In this document: positions 1 to 8,225 of the stretch, piece after piece
How positions within the stretch are numbered: position 1 is the stretch's first letter
Layout of the letters: each line of letters opens with the position of its first letter
Assembly: GCF_017104715.1 (NCBI RefSeq)
Contig: NZ_JAAGPI010000010.1
Coordinates: 124,001-188,000 of the forward strand
Origin: Burkholderia sp. Ac-20365
GTDB taxonomy: Bacteria; Pseudomonadota; Gammaproteobacteria; Burkholderiales; Burkholderiaceae
Length of the DNA: 64,000 nt
Reading direction: 5' to 3'
Position numbers and translations under genes: made by a program
The notes under the pieces: model-generated
Seen by the model: only the letters and a program-made list of their open reading frames with translations
What the model was told of the DNA's origin: nothing
Database searches by the model: none

Positions 1-394
1 CGTGCGGGAGCAAGGCGAAAAGCGCATCGCGCACGCGGGCACGTTGCCCCTGAATGTCCTTGCTATCGGTCGGCATGCCGCCGACCACCATCATCAGGCA
101 GGCGGCGCCGATCTCGGCGGCGGCATCGAGCAGGCGTCGATTCGTGTCGATCGCCGAGGACATGCTTTCGCCAACGCTCACGTTCAACCATTCGCTCGTG
201 CACAGCGACGGCACCCACATCTCCAGTTCGCGAAGATGCTTGCGAGTGTTCGCTACACCGTACGCTTCAAGAAAATTTCTCCACACCGCAATGCCGTCGA
301 TGCCTGCACGCTTGTAGCCGTCCAGCGCCTCGGGCATCGTCCATTTGGGCGTGGTGATCTGATTGATGGCAAATCTCGACAGGTCGTGGCTCAT
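1..394 (-). CDS. Sugar-phosphate isomerase/epimerase-like TIM-barrel protein (3' part missing)
   Basis: The minus frame is open from the ATG at 394 to the window edge, giving about 131 residues without a stop. The N-terminus (MSHDLSRFAINQITTPKW, then GYKRAGIDGIAVWRNFLEAYG) matches the start of xylose-isomerase-like TIM-barrel proteins of the sugar phosphate isomerase/epimerase family. Such proteins isomerise or epimerise sugars or polyols, often with a divalent metal. The metal ligands would lie in the missing part. It lies downstream of the MocR gene in the same direction, so it may be read from that promoter and belong to the catabolic locus. The substrate cannot be inferred. Confidence 0.7.
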   Translation of the reverse strand, partial: MSHDLSRFAINQITTPKWTMPEALDGYKRAGIDGIAVWRNFLEAYGVANTRKHLRELEMWVPSLCTSEWLNVSVGESMSSAIDTNRRLLDAAAEIGAACLMMVVGGMPTDSKDIQGQRARVRDALFALLPH

Positions 395-585
395 GGTTCG
401 TTGACTCGATAAGGTAGGCCGTCAGGTGGCTCGGATCGGCTTATCCGGATAGCGCGTGCAAGCGTACCGGGCTTCAGCGTATCGTCGCCCGAAGGCAATG
501 CATCGACCATGTACACGCGCCGATACCTGTACAGGTGCGCGGGACTGCACAGTTGATACAGCCGCTGCGCGCCGCACAACGCGGC

Positions 586-1989
586 TCAGCGCCCGATGTT
601 GTCTTCGAGAAAACTGAAAAGACGATCGAAATTGCAATGCGCCACGTTGAACCGCAGCCACCCCGTCTTTGCGCGACCCGCAAAGAAGAGATGCCCGGGC
701 GCGAGCAATATGCGCTCCTTCAGGGCCAGTTCTGCCAGCCGTGCGGAATCGCGCTCCGCACCCGTCGGCTTCGCCCACACGAACATGCCTGAACGCGGCT
801 CGCAGAAAATATCGAAGCCGACCGCCTCCAGCCTGCGACAGGTCTTTTCCTGCGCGGCCGCGAGCTTGTCTCTCAGTTGTTCCGTCTGCTTGCGGTAATG
901 CCCTTCGGCCAGGATCGTGCTGACGAGCCGCTCGGTGACGGTCGGCGTCGACATGCCCGACACGAGTTTCTGATAAAGCAGTCCTTCGATAATGTCGTGA
1001 TCCGCGACGACAAAGCCGACCCGCAATCCCGCGCCGATCGTTTTCGAAAAGCTGCCCACGTAGATGACATGCCTGAGCTGGTCCATCGACGCCAGCGTGA
1101 AATGCGAGCCTTGCACCAGATCGGCGGAAACGTCGTCCTCGACGATCAGGCAATCGTAGCGTTCAGCCACCTTCAACACCTTGTACGCGGCCGCCGAACT
1201 GTAGCTGGCGCCCGTCGGATTGTGCAGGCGGCTGTTCGTGAAGTAGAGCCGCGGACGATGCGTTTCGAAGGCTGCTTCCATCGCGGCGACGTCCGGTCCG
1301 GTGGGCGTCATGGGTATGCCGATGGTGTCGACATCGCGCATGCGCAGCGCAACCAGCAGATCGCTGTAACAAGGCTCATCGACCATCACGACGTCGCCCG
1401 GCTGCGTGAATTGCCGGATCACCAGATCAAGCGCCTGATTCGCGCCTAGCGTGGTCATCACGCCGGCGACATCCGTTTCGATTTCGTATTCGCCCAGTTG
1501 CCGCGCGATCTGCTCGCGCAACCGGTCGTAGCCGCTTGCCTGCCCGTAGCCCAGCAGGTGTTCCGGATGCAAGGCCAGTTGCCGCAGTGAGCGCGCTACG
1601 CCCTCGCTGTCGAGCCACGTTTCAGGCAGCCATCCTGCGCCCGCGTTGATCGCGCCTTCATTCGCGCCCAGAAAGTTGCGAACCAGCCAGCCGTTCGTGA
1701 CCTTTTCGTCGAGCTTCTCGGCGGCTCTCTGCGGCGCGCCCGTTCGCCTGTCCGACACATAGAAGCCCGAGCCGCGCCGCGCGACCAGCACACCTTGCGC
1801 GACCAGCCGGTCGTACGCCTCCACCACGGTGAAGGTCGACACGTCGTGCGCGCTGGCAAAGGCGCGAATGCTCGGCACGCGCGAGCCCGCTCGCCAGCGC
1901 TTCGCTTCCACTTCCTGAACGACGCCGGCCACGATCTGCATGGTGAGCGAAATCTCTGAACTGGCATCGAGCGTAAGAACGGGTTTCAT
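586..1989 (-). CDS. MocR-type regulator (GntR wHTH fused to aminotransferase fold)
   Basis: This 467-residue protein has a GntR winged helix at about residues 10-75 (RVPSIRAFASAHDVSTFTVV) fused to a class I/II aminotransferase-like domain. The PLP-lysine segment SFSKTIGAGLRVGF is intact. MocR proteins use PLP, often as an aldimine with an amino compound, as an effector and usually control a divergent metabolic operon. The gene is divergent from the kinase/enolase-like/cyclodeaminase operon at 2158 and upstream of the TIM-barrel gene at 394, so it is probably the local regulator of one or both. Its presence suggests an amino-containing inducer (inference). The ATG at 1989 has no clear Shine-Dalgarno sequence. 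Confidence 0.9.
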   Translation of the reverse strand: MKPVLTLDASSEISLTMQIVAGVVQEVEAKRWRAGSRVPSIRAFASAHDVSTFTVVEAYDRLVAQGVLVARRGSGFYVSDRRTGAPQRAAEKLDEKVTNGWLVRNFLGANEGAINAGAGWLPETWLDSEGVARSLRQLALHPEHLLGYGQASGYDRLREQIARQLGEYEIETDVAGVMTTLGANQALDLVIRQFTQPGDVVMVDEPCYSDLLVALRMRDVDTIGIPMTPTGPDVAAMEAAFETHRPRLYFTNSRLHNPTGASYSSAAAYKVLKVAERYDCLIVEDDVSADLVQGSHFTLASMDQLRHVIYVGSFSKTIGAGLRVGFVVADHDIIEGLLYQKLVSGMSTPTVTERLVSTILAEGHYRKQTEQLRDKLAAAQEKTCRRLEAVGFDIFCEPRSGMFVWAKPTGAERDSARLAELALKERILLAPGHLFFAGRAKTGWLRFNVAHCNFDRLFSFLEDNIGR

Positions 1990-2157
1990 GAGCGTGCGCG
2001 AAGAAATGACGTGATGGTGTGCAGGCCGCGACGCCTATACAGCGATCCGACCGTGCGACCAAGTGTACATGTATCTGTGCAGGGTGTTTGTCTAAATTTC
2101 AAACCAGTTCGTCGCTGATTCACTCGCGCGACGTGGCAACCCTCATGGATTCCTCGT
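1990..2157. promoter_or_regulatory. Divergent promoter region between the MocR gene and the kinase operon
   Basis: These 168 bp separate two divergent starts. They contain GTGTACA at 2063-2069, overlapping the 8-bp palindrome TACATGTA at 2066-2073. The other MocR/target intergenic region of the window (27570-27762) also carries GTGTACA. Operators of MocR regulators normally lie in such spaces, so this is the best candidate site. No convincing -35/-10 pair was assigned. Confidence 0.4.
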
Positions 2158-3567
2158 ATGAAGAAAATACGCAATTCCGAAGCGCTCCTTTCGCACGGTG
2201 ACGTGGCTTCCCGGCGCGTCGTGCTGGAGATCGCCGATCGCACACTCGCACGCCTGGACAGCTACCAGCGCATTCAGAGCATCATGCGTCTCGAAGGCGA
2301 TACGCTTCATATCGGCACACGCACGTGGGACCTGTCGAAGAAGCGCAACGTCTATCTGATCGGCGCGGGCAAGGCCTGCAATCACATGGCAATGGCCGTC
2401 GATCACGTGCTGGGCGACCGGCTGACGCGCGGCATCGCCATCGTCAAGATTCACGAGGAATCGGACCGCTTTAACCGGACTGAAGTGTTCGTTGGCGGTC
2501 ATCCGTTGCCTAATGAAGAGGGGCATCGTGCGTCGAAAGCGATCATCGAACTCGTCGATCAGGCCGGGCCGGACGATCTCTTCATCGCCGTGATCAGCGG
2601 CGGCAGTTCGGCGCTGATGTCGTGTCCGATCGACGGCATCACGCTGCAGGACGAAATCGACACCACGGATGTCCTGCTCAAGTCCGGCGCGGGTATCTAC
2701 GAGATCAACGCGGTGCGCCGTCATATCTCCGCGCTCAACGGCGGCATGCTCGCCAAACGCATTCAGGCAGTCGGCGCAGAACTGATCGGCTTCGGTATCA
2801 GCGATGCCGTCGGCTCGCCCGCGACTGGCGACATCGCCGTTCCGTATGCGGCGTACAAGAGCACGCCGATCGGCCCCGATATGACCACGCTCGACGATGC
2901 GCGCGCGACCATCGTCAATCGCAATGTCGCGGATCGTCTGCCGAAGAGCGTCGTCGATTACCTGATGAACGCGGGCCCCGAAGCGGAAACGCCGAAAGCG
3001 TTCCCCGACAACACGTATTTCCTGCTCAACACGCTGCCGGATTCCTGCATCTACGCCAAGGAAATCTGCGAGGAAATGGGCCTGCCGGCGATGATCGTCT
3101 CGTCCTTCCTCGAAGGCGAGAGCCGCGACGCCGGCACGTTCTTCGCGTCGATGGCGCGCGAAATCCAGAGCTACGGCAATCCCATCAAACCGCCTTGCGT
3201 GCTGCTCAGCTCCGGCGAAGTCACGACGCACATCGGCGATAACAGCGTCATCAAGGGGCACGGCGGTCCGGGTCAGGAGATGACAATCAGCTTCGCCATC
3301 ACGGCGGAGAAGACTCAAGGCGCGTGCCTGCTTTCTATCGACAGCGAAGGCACCGACGGCACCGCGAAGGTCGCCGGCGGCATCACGGATTCGAGCAGTT
3401 TCAAGGCGGCTGCGAAAAAAAGCGTGAGCCTTTATCAGGCTTTGCGCGAACACAGCTGCTTTGAGGCGCTTGCGTCGATCGATTCAGCCGTCTTCACGGG
3501 CAACACGGGGACCAATCTGTGTGACCTGAACATTCTGTATGTCCCTGCCCTGAAGGAGGGCGCGTGA
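2158..3567 (+). CDS. Glycerate 2-kinase-like protein (DUF4147 + MOFRL)
   Basis: The 469 residues have the two-domain layout of type II (TtuD/GckA) glycerate 2-kinases. An N-terminal DUF4147 domain carries GAGKACNHMA, a HPLPNEEGHRA loop, VISGGSSALM and INAVRRHISALNGGMLAKR. A C-terminal MOFRL domain carries SSGEVTTHIG, DSEGTDGTAKVAGG and TGNTGTNLCDLN. These enzymes phosphorylate D-glycerate or related hydroxy acids with ATP. The segment after ISDAVG differs from the usual serine-glycine-proline form, so the acceptor may not be glycerate. It is the first gene of a plus operon and overlaps the enolase-like gene by one base (TGATG). A kinase followed by an enolase homologue suggests phosphorylation and then enolisation of a short hydroxy acid (inference). 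Confidence 0.85.
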   Translation: MKKIRNSEALLSHGDVASRRVVLEIADRTLARLDSYQRIQSIMRLEGDTLHIGTRTWDLSKKRNVYLIGAGKACNHMAMAVDHVLGDRLTRGIAIVKIHEESDRFNRTEVFVGGHPLPNEEGHRASKAIIELVDQAGPDDLFIAVISGGSSALMSCPIDGITLQDEIDTTDVLLKSGAGIYEINAVRRHISALNGGMLAKRIQAVGAELIGFGISDAVGSPATGDIAVPYAAYKSTPIGPDMTTLDDARATIVNRNVADRLPKSVVDYLMNAGPEAETPKAFPDNTYFLLNTLPDSCIYAKEICEEMGLPAMIVSSFLEGESRDAGTFFASMAREIQSYGNPIKPPCVLLSSGEVTTHIGDNSVIKGHGGPGQEMTISFAITAEKTQGACLLSIDSEGTDGTAKVAGGITDSSSFKAAAKKSVSLYQALREHSCFEALASIDSAVFTGNTGTNLCDLNILYVPALKEGA

Positions 3568-4841
3568 TGGAAGACAAGATCATTTCCGTTCGCGCGCAGC
3601 AGATCATCGACTGCAAATGTCGCCCAGCCGTCGAAGTCGAAGTGCAAACCCAAAGCGGCGCGCTCGGGCGCGGCGCGGCGCCGACGGGCACGTCGGTCGG
3701 CATGCACGAATCGTTCGTGCTGCGCGACGGCGATCCTTCGAGCTACAAAGGGCTTAGCGTGCACAAGGCCGTCGACCATGCGGTGAATGTGATTGGCCCG
3801 GCGCTGATCGGCATGAACGTGTTCGACCAACGCGCGATCGACGAAAAAATGATCGCGCTCGACGGCACGCCGGACAAGCATCGGCTCGGCGGCAATACGA
3901 TCTACTCCGTTTCCATCGCGGTTTTTCGCGCGGCGGCGGCGGCTCGCTCCATTCCCCTTTACGAGCATATTGCGGGTCGCGAAATCTGGACCGTTCCCGT
4001 GCCCTGCTTCAACGTGATCAACGGCGGCCGCTACGATGGCTTCACGCAGGCGTTCAATGAGTTCCTTATCGTGCCCTATGGCACGAACAGCATCGATTAC
4101 TCGATTGAAATGGCGGTCGCGGTCTTTCACAAGCTCTCGGATGTACTCACCGAATATCTCGGGCATAAGCCTCAGGTCGCGAGTTCCTATGGCTATGCCG
4201 CGCCATCCGATGATCCCGAAGTCATCCTCACGCTGATGCAAAAAGCGATCGACGCCTGCGGCTACACGAACCAGATTGCATTTGCACTGGATTGTGCATC
4301 GAGTGAAATGTACGACAAGCAAACCGGCCGTTATTTGCTGAAAGGCCGTCACGTTTCGTCGAGTGAGATGGTCGCGTATGCGAAGTCATTGACCGAGAAA
4401 TTCAACCTCGTTTTTATCGAAGATCTGCTCGATGAAAACGACTGGACCGGCTACAGCCTCGCCGTGAAGGAACTCACGCGCACGATCGTATTGGGTGACG
4501 ACCTCACGGTGACCAATCTCGAACTGCTGCGCAAGGCGCACGAAACGCGCGCAGTAGACGGCTTCGTGCTCAAGCCCAATCAGGTCGGCACGATCACCGA
4601 AGCGATGGACGCCTATCAGTTCGCTCAGGCGCACGGAATGATCGCGGTGCCGTCGGGCCGCTCGGGCGGCGTCGTCGATGACGTGGTGATGGATTTTTCC
4701 GTCGGTCTCGAAGTGCCGTTCCAGAAAAACGGCGCACCACGTTCGGGCGAGCGCATCGAAAAACTCAACTTCCTGATGCGCGCCAATGCGCGCAGTCCCG
4801 CTTGCCGTCTTTACGACATCTCGCCGTTGCTGCGGTTCTGA
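3567..4841 (+). CDS. Divergent enolase homologue lacking key catalytic residues
   Basis: A 424-residue full-length enolase fold. The metal ligands are present: D242 (ALDCASSE), E285 (FIEDLLDE) and D311 (LGDDLTVTN). So are the catalytic lysine K336 (LKPNQVGT) and K399 (ERIEKLNFL). Residues that define 2-phosphoglycerate dehydration are changed. The EHADN histidine loop reads RYDGF (155-159). The GDEGGFAP glutamate loop reads SSYGYAAP, without a Glu. ISHRSGET reads VPSGRSGG, with Gly364 in place of the His. It therefore probably is not the housekeeping enolase and may act on another phosphorylated or carboxylated substrate using the same Mg/Lys machinery. The ATG at 3567 has GGAGG seven bases upstream; the GTG at 3564 is less likely. 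It is coupled to the kinase gene upstream. Confidence 0.85.
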   Translation: MEDKIISVRAQQIIDCKCRPAVEVEVQTQSGALGRGAAPTGTSVGMHESFVLRDGDPSSYKGLSVHKAVDHAVNVIGPALIGMNVFDQRAIDEKMIALDGTPDKHRLGGNTIYSVSIAVFRAAAAARSIPLYEHIAGREIWTVPVPCFNVINGGRYDGFTQAFNEFLIVPYGTNSIDYSIEMAVAVFHKLSDVLTEYLGHKPQVASSYGYAAPSDDPEVILTLMQKAIDACGYTNQIAFALDCASSEMYDKQTGRYLLKGRHVSSSEMVAYAKSLTEKFNLVFIEDLLDENDWTGYSLAVKELTRTIVLGDDLTVTNLELLRKAHETRAVDGFVLKPNQVGTITEAMDAYQFAQAHGMIAVPSGRSGGVVDDVVMDFSVGLEVPFQKNGAPRSGERIEKLNFLMRANARSPACRLYDISPLLRF

Positions 4842-4900
4842 TGCATCGCATAGCCGCGTTTTGAACCGTCACATCTTTAACTGTTGAAGAAGGACTTTCC

Positions 4901-6022
4901 ATGTATCCGAAGATCGATTTCCTCTACCTCTCCGAGCCCGACATGATCGAGGCCGGCGTGCTCGACGCCGAGCGTTGCGTTGCCGTCTGCGAAGAGACGT
5001 TCAGCCTGCTCGGCAAGGGCGACTACCTGATGGGCGGCGCCAATCACAACAACCATGGCATGAACATCGTGTTCCCCAAGGAAACGAAGTTCCCCAATAT
5101 GCCGGTGGCAGGTCCGGACCGCCGCTTCGCCGCGATGCCCGGCTATCTCGGCGGACGTTTCGATGTGTGCGGCAACAAGTGGTATGGCTCCAATCACGCG
5201 AATGCGCAGAAAGACCTGCCACGTTCGATCCTCACGATGATGATCAACGACAAGGACACGGGCGCCCCGCTCGCGCTTATGTCCGCCAACCTGCTGAGCG
5301 CGGCGCGTACGGGCGCCGTTCCGGGTGTCGCTGCCAAACATCTGGTCAACAAGGATGCGAAGACAGCATCGGTGATCGGCTGCGGTCCGATCAACAAGGC
5401 GTGCTTTACTGCGATCATGAGCCAGCTTGGCGCGATCGAGCAGGTTGTGTGCTTCGACGTGTTCATCGACAAGGCGAATGAGTTCGCGAGTTGGGTCGAA
5501 AAGAAATATGGCATTAGCGCGATTGGTGTCGACGAAGCCGAGACGGCCTTTCGCGGCGCCGATGTGATTACCGTTGCCGCCTCGCGACTCAAACCGCTCT
5601 ACTTCAAGGACGAATGGATCAAGGAAGGCGCGACGATTCTGGTGTCCGGCCCGTTCAACACTGACGAATCCTTCCTGACCAATTGCAAGATCGTCTACGA
5701 CCACACGCCTTTGCAGGAAGCGTATGTCGAGGATGCGATTGCTTCGGGTAACAAGGAAGGCTATTACAGCGGCGTGATCGGTGGCCCGTTTTATCGGCTG
5801 ATCGACGCGGGGAAACTGCCGGCGCTGCCCGATTCGACGGGTCTCGGCGATGTGGTCAACGGCGACAAGCCCGGCCGCGAAAATGCGAAAGAGCGTGTGA
5901 TTTTTATCGCTTGCGGTATGGCGGTGTTCGATATCAGCTGGGGCTTTGAGATGGTTGAAAGCGCCCGGAAGAAAGGCATTGGGCAATCGTTGAATCTTTG
6001 GGAGAAGCCGGCCGGGCTTTGA
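4901..6022 (+). CDS. Ornithine cyclodeaminase / mu-crystallin family protein
   Basis: A 373-residue protein with the OCD fold. The N-terminal substrate half has NKWYGSN and a LSAARTGAVPGVAAKHL block, followed by a Rossmann NAD(P)-binding motif VIGCGPINKA (GxGxxN). The family includes ornithine cyclodeaminase, ketimine and pyrroline-2-carboxylate reductases and alanine dehydrogenases. The insert around GGANHNNHGMN and the longer length resemble the OCD subgroup some databases label 'tyramine oxidase subunit B', a name with little functional support here. An AAGGA ribosome site precedes the ATG. It is the last gene of the plus operon and ends 38 bp before the strong terminator. With two proline-racemase-fold proteins nearby, a ketimine reductase role is attractive but unproved. 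Confidence 0.85.
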   Translation: MYPKIDFLYLSEPDMIEAGVLDAERCVAVCEETFSLLGKGDYLMGGANHNNHGMNIVFPKETKFPNMPVAGPDRRFAAMPGYLGGRFDVCGNKWYGSNHANAQKDLPRSILTMMINDKDTGAPLALMSANLLSAARTGAVPGVAAKHLVNKDAKTASVIGCGPINKACFTAIMSQLGAIEQVVCFDVFIDKANEFASWVEKKYGISAIGVDEAETAFRGADVITVAASRLKPLYFKDEWIKEGATILVSGPFNTDESFLTNCKIVYDHTPLQEAYVEDAIASGNKEGYYSGVIGGPFYRLIDAGKLPALPDSTGLGDVVNGDKPGRENAKERVIFIACGMAVFDISWGFEMVESARKKGIGQSLNLWEKPAGL

Positions 6023-6059
6023 TATTCGAAGCGCGCTTGACCTCGGCTTCGCCGGGGTC

Positions 6060-6112
6060 AAAAAACTGTCGCCCTATGACCGGATCATTCAGTCATAGGG
6101 CGACAGTTTTTT
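6060..6112. terminator. Strong bidirectional terminator between convergent operons
   Basis: A perfect 21-bp stem (6060-6080 against 6092-6112) with an 11-base loop. The stem begins with an A run and ends with a T run, and the Ts continue to 6114, so it can stop transcription from both sides. A second, smaller hairpin (10-bp stem, one G-T pair, loop TTC) occupies 6038-6060 immediately before it. It separates the end of the plus operon (6022) from the end of the minus operon (6153). Confidence 0.9.
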
Positions 6113-6152
6113 TTGTGCAAGGAAGCACCCGACGCATCGGGCGCTCACCATA

Positions 6153-7178
6153 CTAAACGCCTGCCTTGGCAAACTCGGACAGATCGAAACCTTGTGCATA
6201 CGGCTGTGTGTCATCGACATAATGCTCGCCACGGCCAGTGATATATGCGCGCCCTTCCACACTCGGATATACCGCATCGAGACCACTCTCCAGCCGCGTC
6301 TGCGATTCCACGCGACCGATAAAGCGGCTGAGAATCAGGCTTTCATGGCGGAACGCTTCGCCCTCCGACAGCAGACCGCGCGCGAATCGTTGCGCGACCC
6401 GTGCCGACGTGCCAGTGCCGCACGGCGACCGGTCGATGATCAGATTGCCCGCGATCACGACTGCGCGTGCATGCGAGTCGCTTGCGACCGCGCGTCCCGT
6501 CCACATGCAGTGCTTGACGCCGCGAATCTGCGGATTGTCCGGATGAATGACGTCGAGTGCCAGGTTCACGCGTTTCTGAACCTCGCGGCCCATTTCCAGA
6601 AGTTGCTCGGGCGTGAAGTGTTCGCAACCGGGGAAATTCTCCTGCACTTCGACGATCGGATAGAAGTTGCCGCCGTATGCGATATCGACCTTGAGCTTGC
6701 CGAGCGGGGACACTTCGATCTCGACGTCCCTGTGAAGCAGGAAACTCGGCACATTCGTGAAGCGAACCGACTCGACCTTGTCGCCGTTCATCACATACTT
6801 TGCCGTCACCTGCCCGGCGGGAACGTCGACCACCACCTGCCCCGGCGTCTTCGGTTCGATCAGACCGGATTCGAGCGCGAAGGTCACCGAGCCGATCGTC
6901 GCGTGGCCACACATCGGCAAACAGCCCGACGTCTCGATGAACAGGAGACTGAAATCGGCATTGGCGCTCAACGGCGGATAGAAGATTGTGCCCGACATCT
7001 GTCCATGTCCGCGCGGCTCGAGCGTCAATGCACGGCGAATCCAGTCGTGCTTTTCGACGAAGTAATGACGACGATGATTCATCGTCTCGCCCTGCAACTC
7101 CGGCCCACCGCTCACCACCATGCGCACCGGCATGCCTTCCGTATGGCCTTCAATGCATGAAAAGGTATGCTTTGTCAT
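6153..7178 (-). CDS. Proline racemase superfamily, Cys/Cys type (4-hydroxyproline epimerase-like)
   Basis: With the ATG at 7178, preceded by AGGAAA, the protein has 341 residues. Both catalytic cysteines are present: C90 in LPMCGHATIG and C253 in DRSPCGTGTSA. That pair is used for 1,1-proton transfer in proline racemase and 4-hydroxyproline 2-epimerase. An open frame continues upstream to 7274, but the extension is not conserved-looking. It is the last gene of the 11-gene minus operon. Its partner at 8226 has lost the first cysteine. The expected job is inversion at the alpha carbon of a cyclic or substituted amino acid, which would link to the DadA-like oxidase in the same operon (inference). 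Confidence 0.88.
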   Translation of the reverse strand: MTKHTFSCIEGHTEGMPVRMVVSGGPELQGETMNHRRHYFVEKHDWIRRALTLEPRGHGQMSGTIFYPPLSANADFSLLFIETSGCLPMCGHATIGSVTFALESGLIEPKTPGQVVVDVPAGQVTAKYVMNGDKVESVRFTNVPSFLLHRDVEIEVSPLGKLKVDIAYGGNFYPIVEVQENFPGCEHFTPEQLLEMGREVQKRVNLALDVIHPDNPQIRGVKHCMWTGRAVASDSHARAVVIAGNLIIDRSPCGTGTSARVAQRFARGLLSEGEAFRHESLILSRFIGRVESQTRLESGLDAVYPSVEGRAYITGRGEHYVDDTQPYAQGFDLSEFAKAGV

Positions 7179-7270
7179 TGACGTTTCCTGAAAGAACATC
7201 CCACTGCAAAAAAAGAACCCGTGCCGAGGCACGGGTGAATACCCCCTTGGATTACCTTCCGTGACCTGTC

Positions 7271-8161
7271 TCACGCATAACGCGGCACGAGGTCACGCAA
7301 TTCGGGCGGAAACAGCATGTCGCGAGCAATGGAATCGTCGCGTCGCAAGAACTCGGCCGCCGGATGTAAGCCGAAAAACTCGAGAAACAACGGCGATTGC
7401 AGGATCAACATGTCGAAACCCGGCAGCACCGTGTTTCCCTTCGACATGGCCGCCTGCAGGAACGGAGTGGGCTGGTTCTTCATCAGGATGTCGCAGACGA
7501 TCGCATCACTATCGATCCGCTCCGGTGCCGTTGGCAGCGGATCGTTTGCCTTGAGGCCAAGCGGCGTAGCGTTGATGATCACCTCGAAGCCGCGAGGATC
7601 GTTCGTACCCTGCGCCGACGCCGGAATGCCGTAGCGCTCGCCGACCGAGCGTGCCAGGCTTTTCGCTTTCGCTTCGTCGACATCGTAGATCGCAATGCGC
7701 GCCGCGTTGCCTTCCGCGAGTGCCGCAGCTATTGCGCTGGCCGCGCCACCCGCACCAATCAACAGTACCGACTTGCCGCGATACTCCATCGAGTAACGGT
7801 CCATCGACTTCGCAAAACCCGTGCCGTCGAACACGTCGCCTTCCAGTTTGCCGTCATTGCCGCGTCTGATCGCATTCACGGCATTAGCAGTAATCGATCC
7901 ATTCGACAGACGGTCCACAATGCCCGCAGCGGCATTCTTGTGCGGAATAGACAGCACCATGCCGCGCGTCGTCTTCGACTTGAAGAGCGACCGGACAGTA
8001 CTTTCCAGATTGGCCGGCTCGACATGCAGCGGCACCATCACTGCGTCGAGATCGCACAACGGAAATACCTTGTTGAAGATCTCCGGCGTTCTGACCTGCT
8101 CGATCGGATCCGCCACCATGAAAAGCACATCCGTCTTTCCAGTAATCATGTTCTGCTTCAA
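7271..8161 (-). CDS. Shikimate-dehydrogenase-like oxidoreductase (AroE paralogue)
   Basis: A 296-residue AroE fold. It has LSIPHKN, with the catalytic lysine, and VFDGTGF, with the catalytic aspartate. LLIGAGGAASAIAAAL is the NAD(P) motif. The serine pair that binds the shikimate carboxylate in AroE (IAHSKSP) reads IEQVRTP, so the acid-binding pocket is different and shikimate is doubtful. A TTG start at 8161 is preferred, because AGGAG lies six bases upstream of it; the first ATG (8149) is 18 bases from that site. It sits between two proline-racemase-fold genes. It probably oxidises or reduces a hydroxy or keto acid intermediate of the pathway. Confidence 0.85.
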   Translation of the reverse strand: MKQNMITGKTDVLFMVADPIEQVRTPEIFNKVFPLCDLDAVMVPLHVEPANLESTVRSLFKSKTTRGMVLSIPHKNAAAGIVDRLSNGSITANAVNAIRRGNDGKLEGDVFDGTGFAKSMDRYSMEYRGKSVLLIGAGGAASAIAAALAEGNAARIAIYDVDEAKAKSLARSVGERYGIPASAQGTNDPRGFEVIINATPLGLKANDPLPTAPERIDSDAIVCDILMKNQPTPFLQAAMSKGNTVLPGFDMLILQSPLFLEFFGLHPAAEFLRRDDSIARDMLFPPELRDLVPRYA

Positions 8162-8225
8162 TTTCCACTCCTGATCTGCCTGTCGTTCCCTGAATACGCG
8201 GTCTCATCGACCCGGCGCTGAAGGT

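Noticed and set aside
2143..3453. Long open frame antisense to the glycerate-kinase-like gene
   Set aside because: Arg/His/Val-rich translation with no family resemblance; a high-GC shadow of a clearly conserved plus-strand gene. The same applies to long antisense frames over 14321-16129, 17286-18473, 27742-29592, 31235-32833, 39296-40675, 51542-53179 and 53939-55504.
3567..4841. Housekeeping enolase (eno)
   Set aside because: Fold and length fit, but the catalytic His and Glu loops are replaced and the context is a catabolic operon, not the pyrG-eno neighbourhood.
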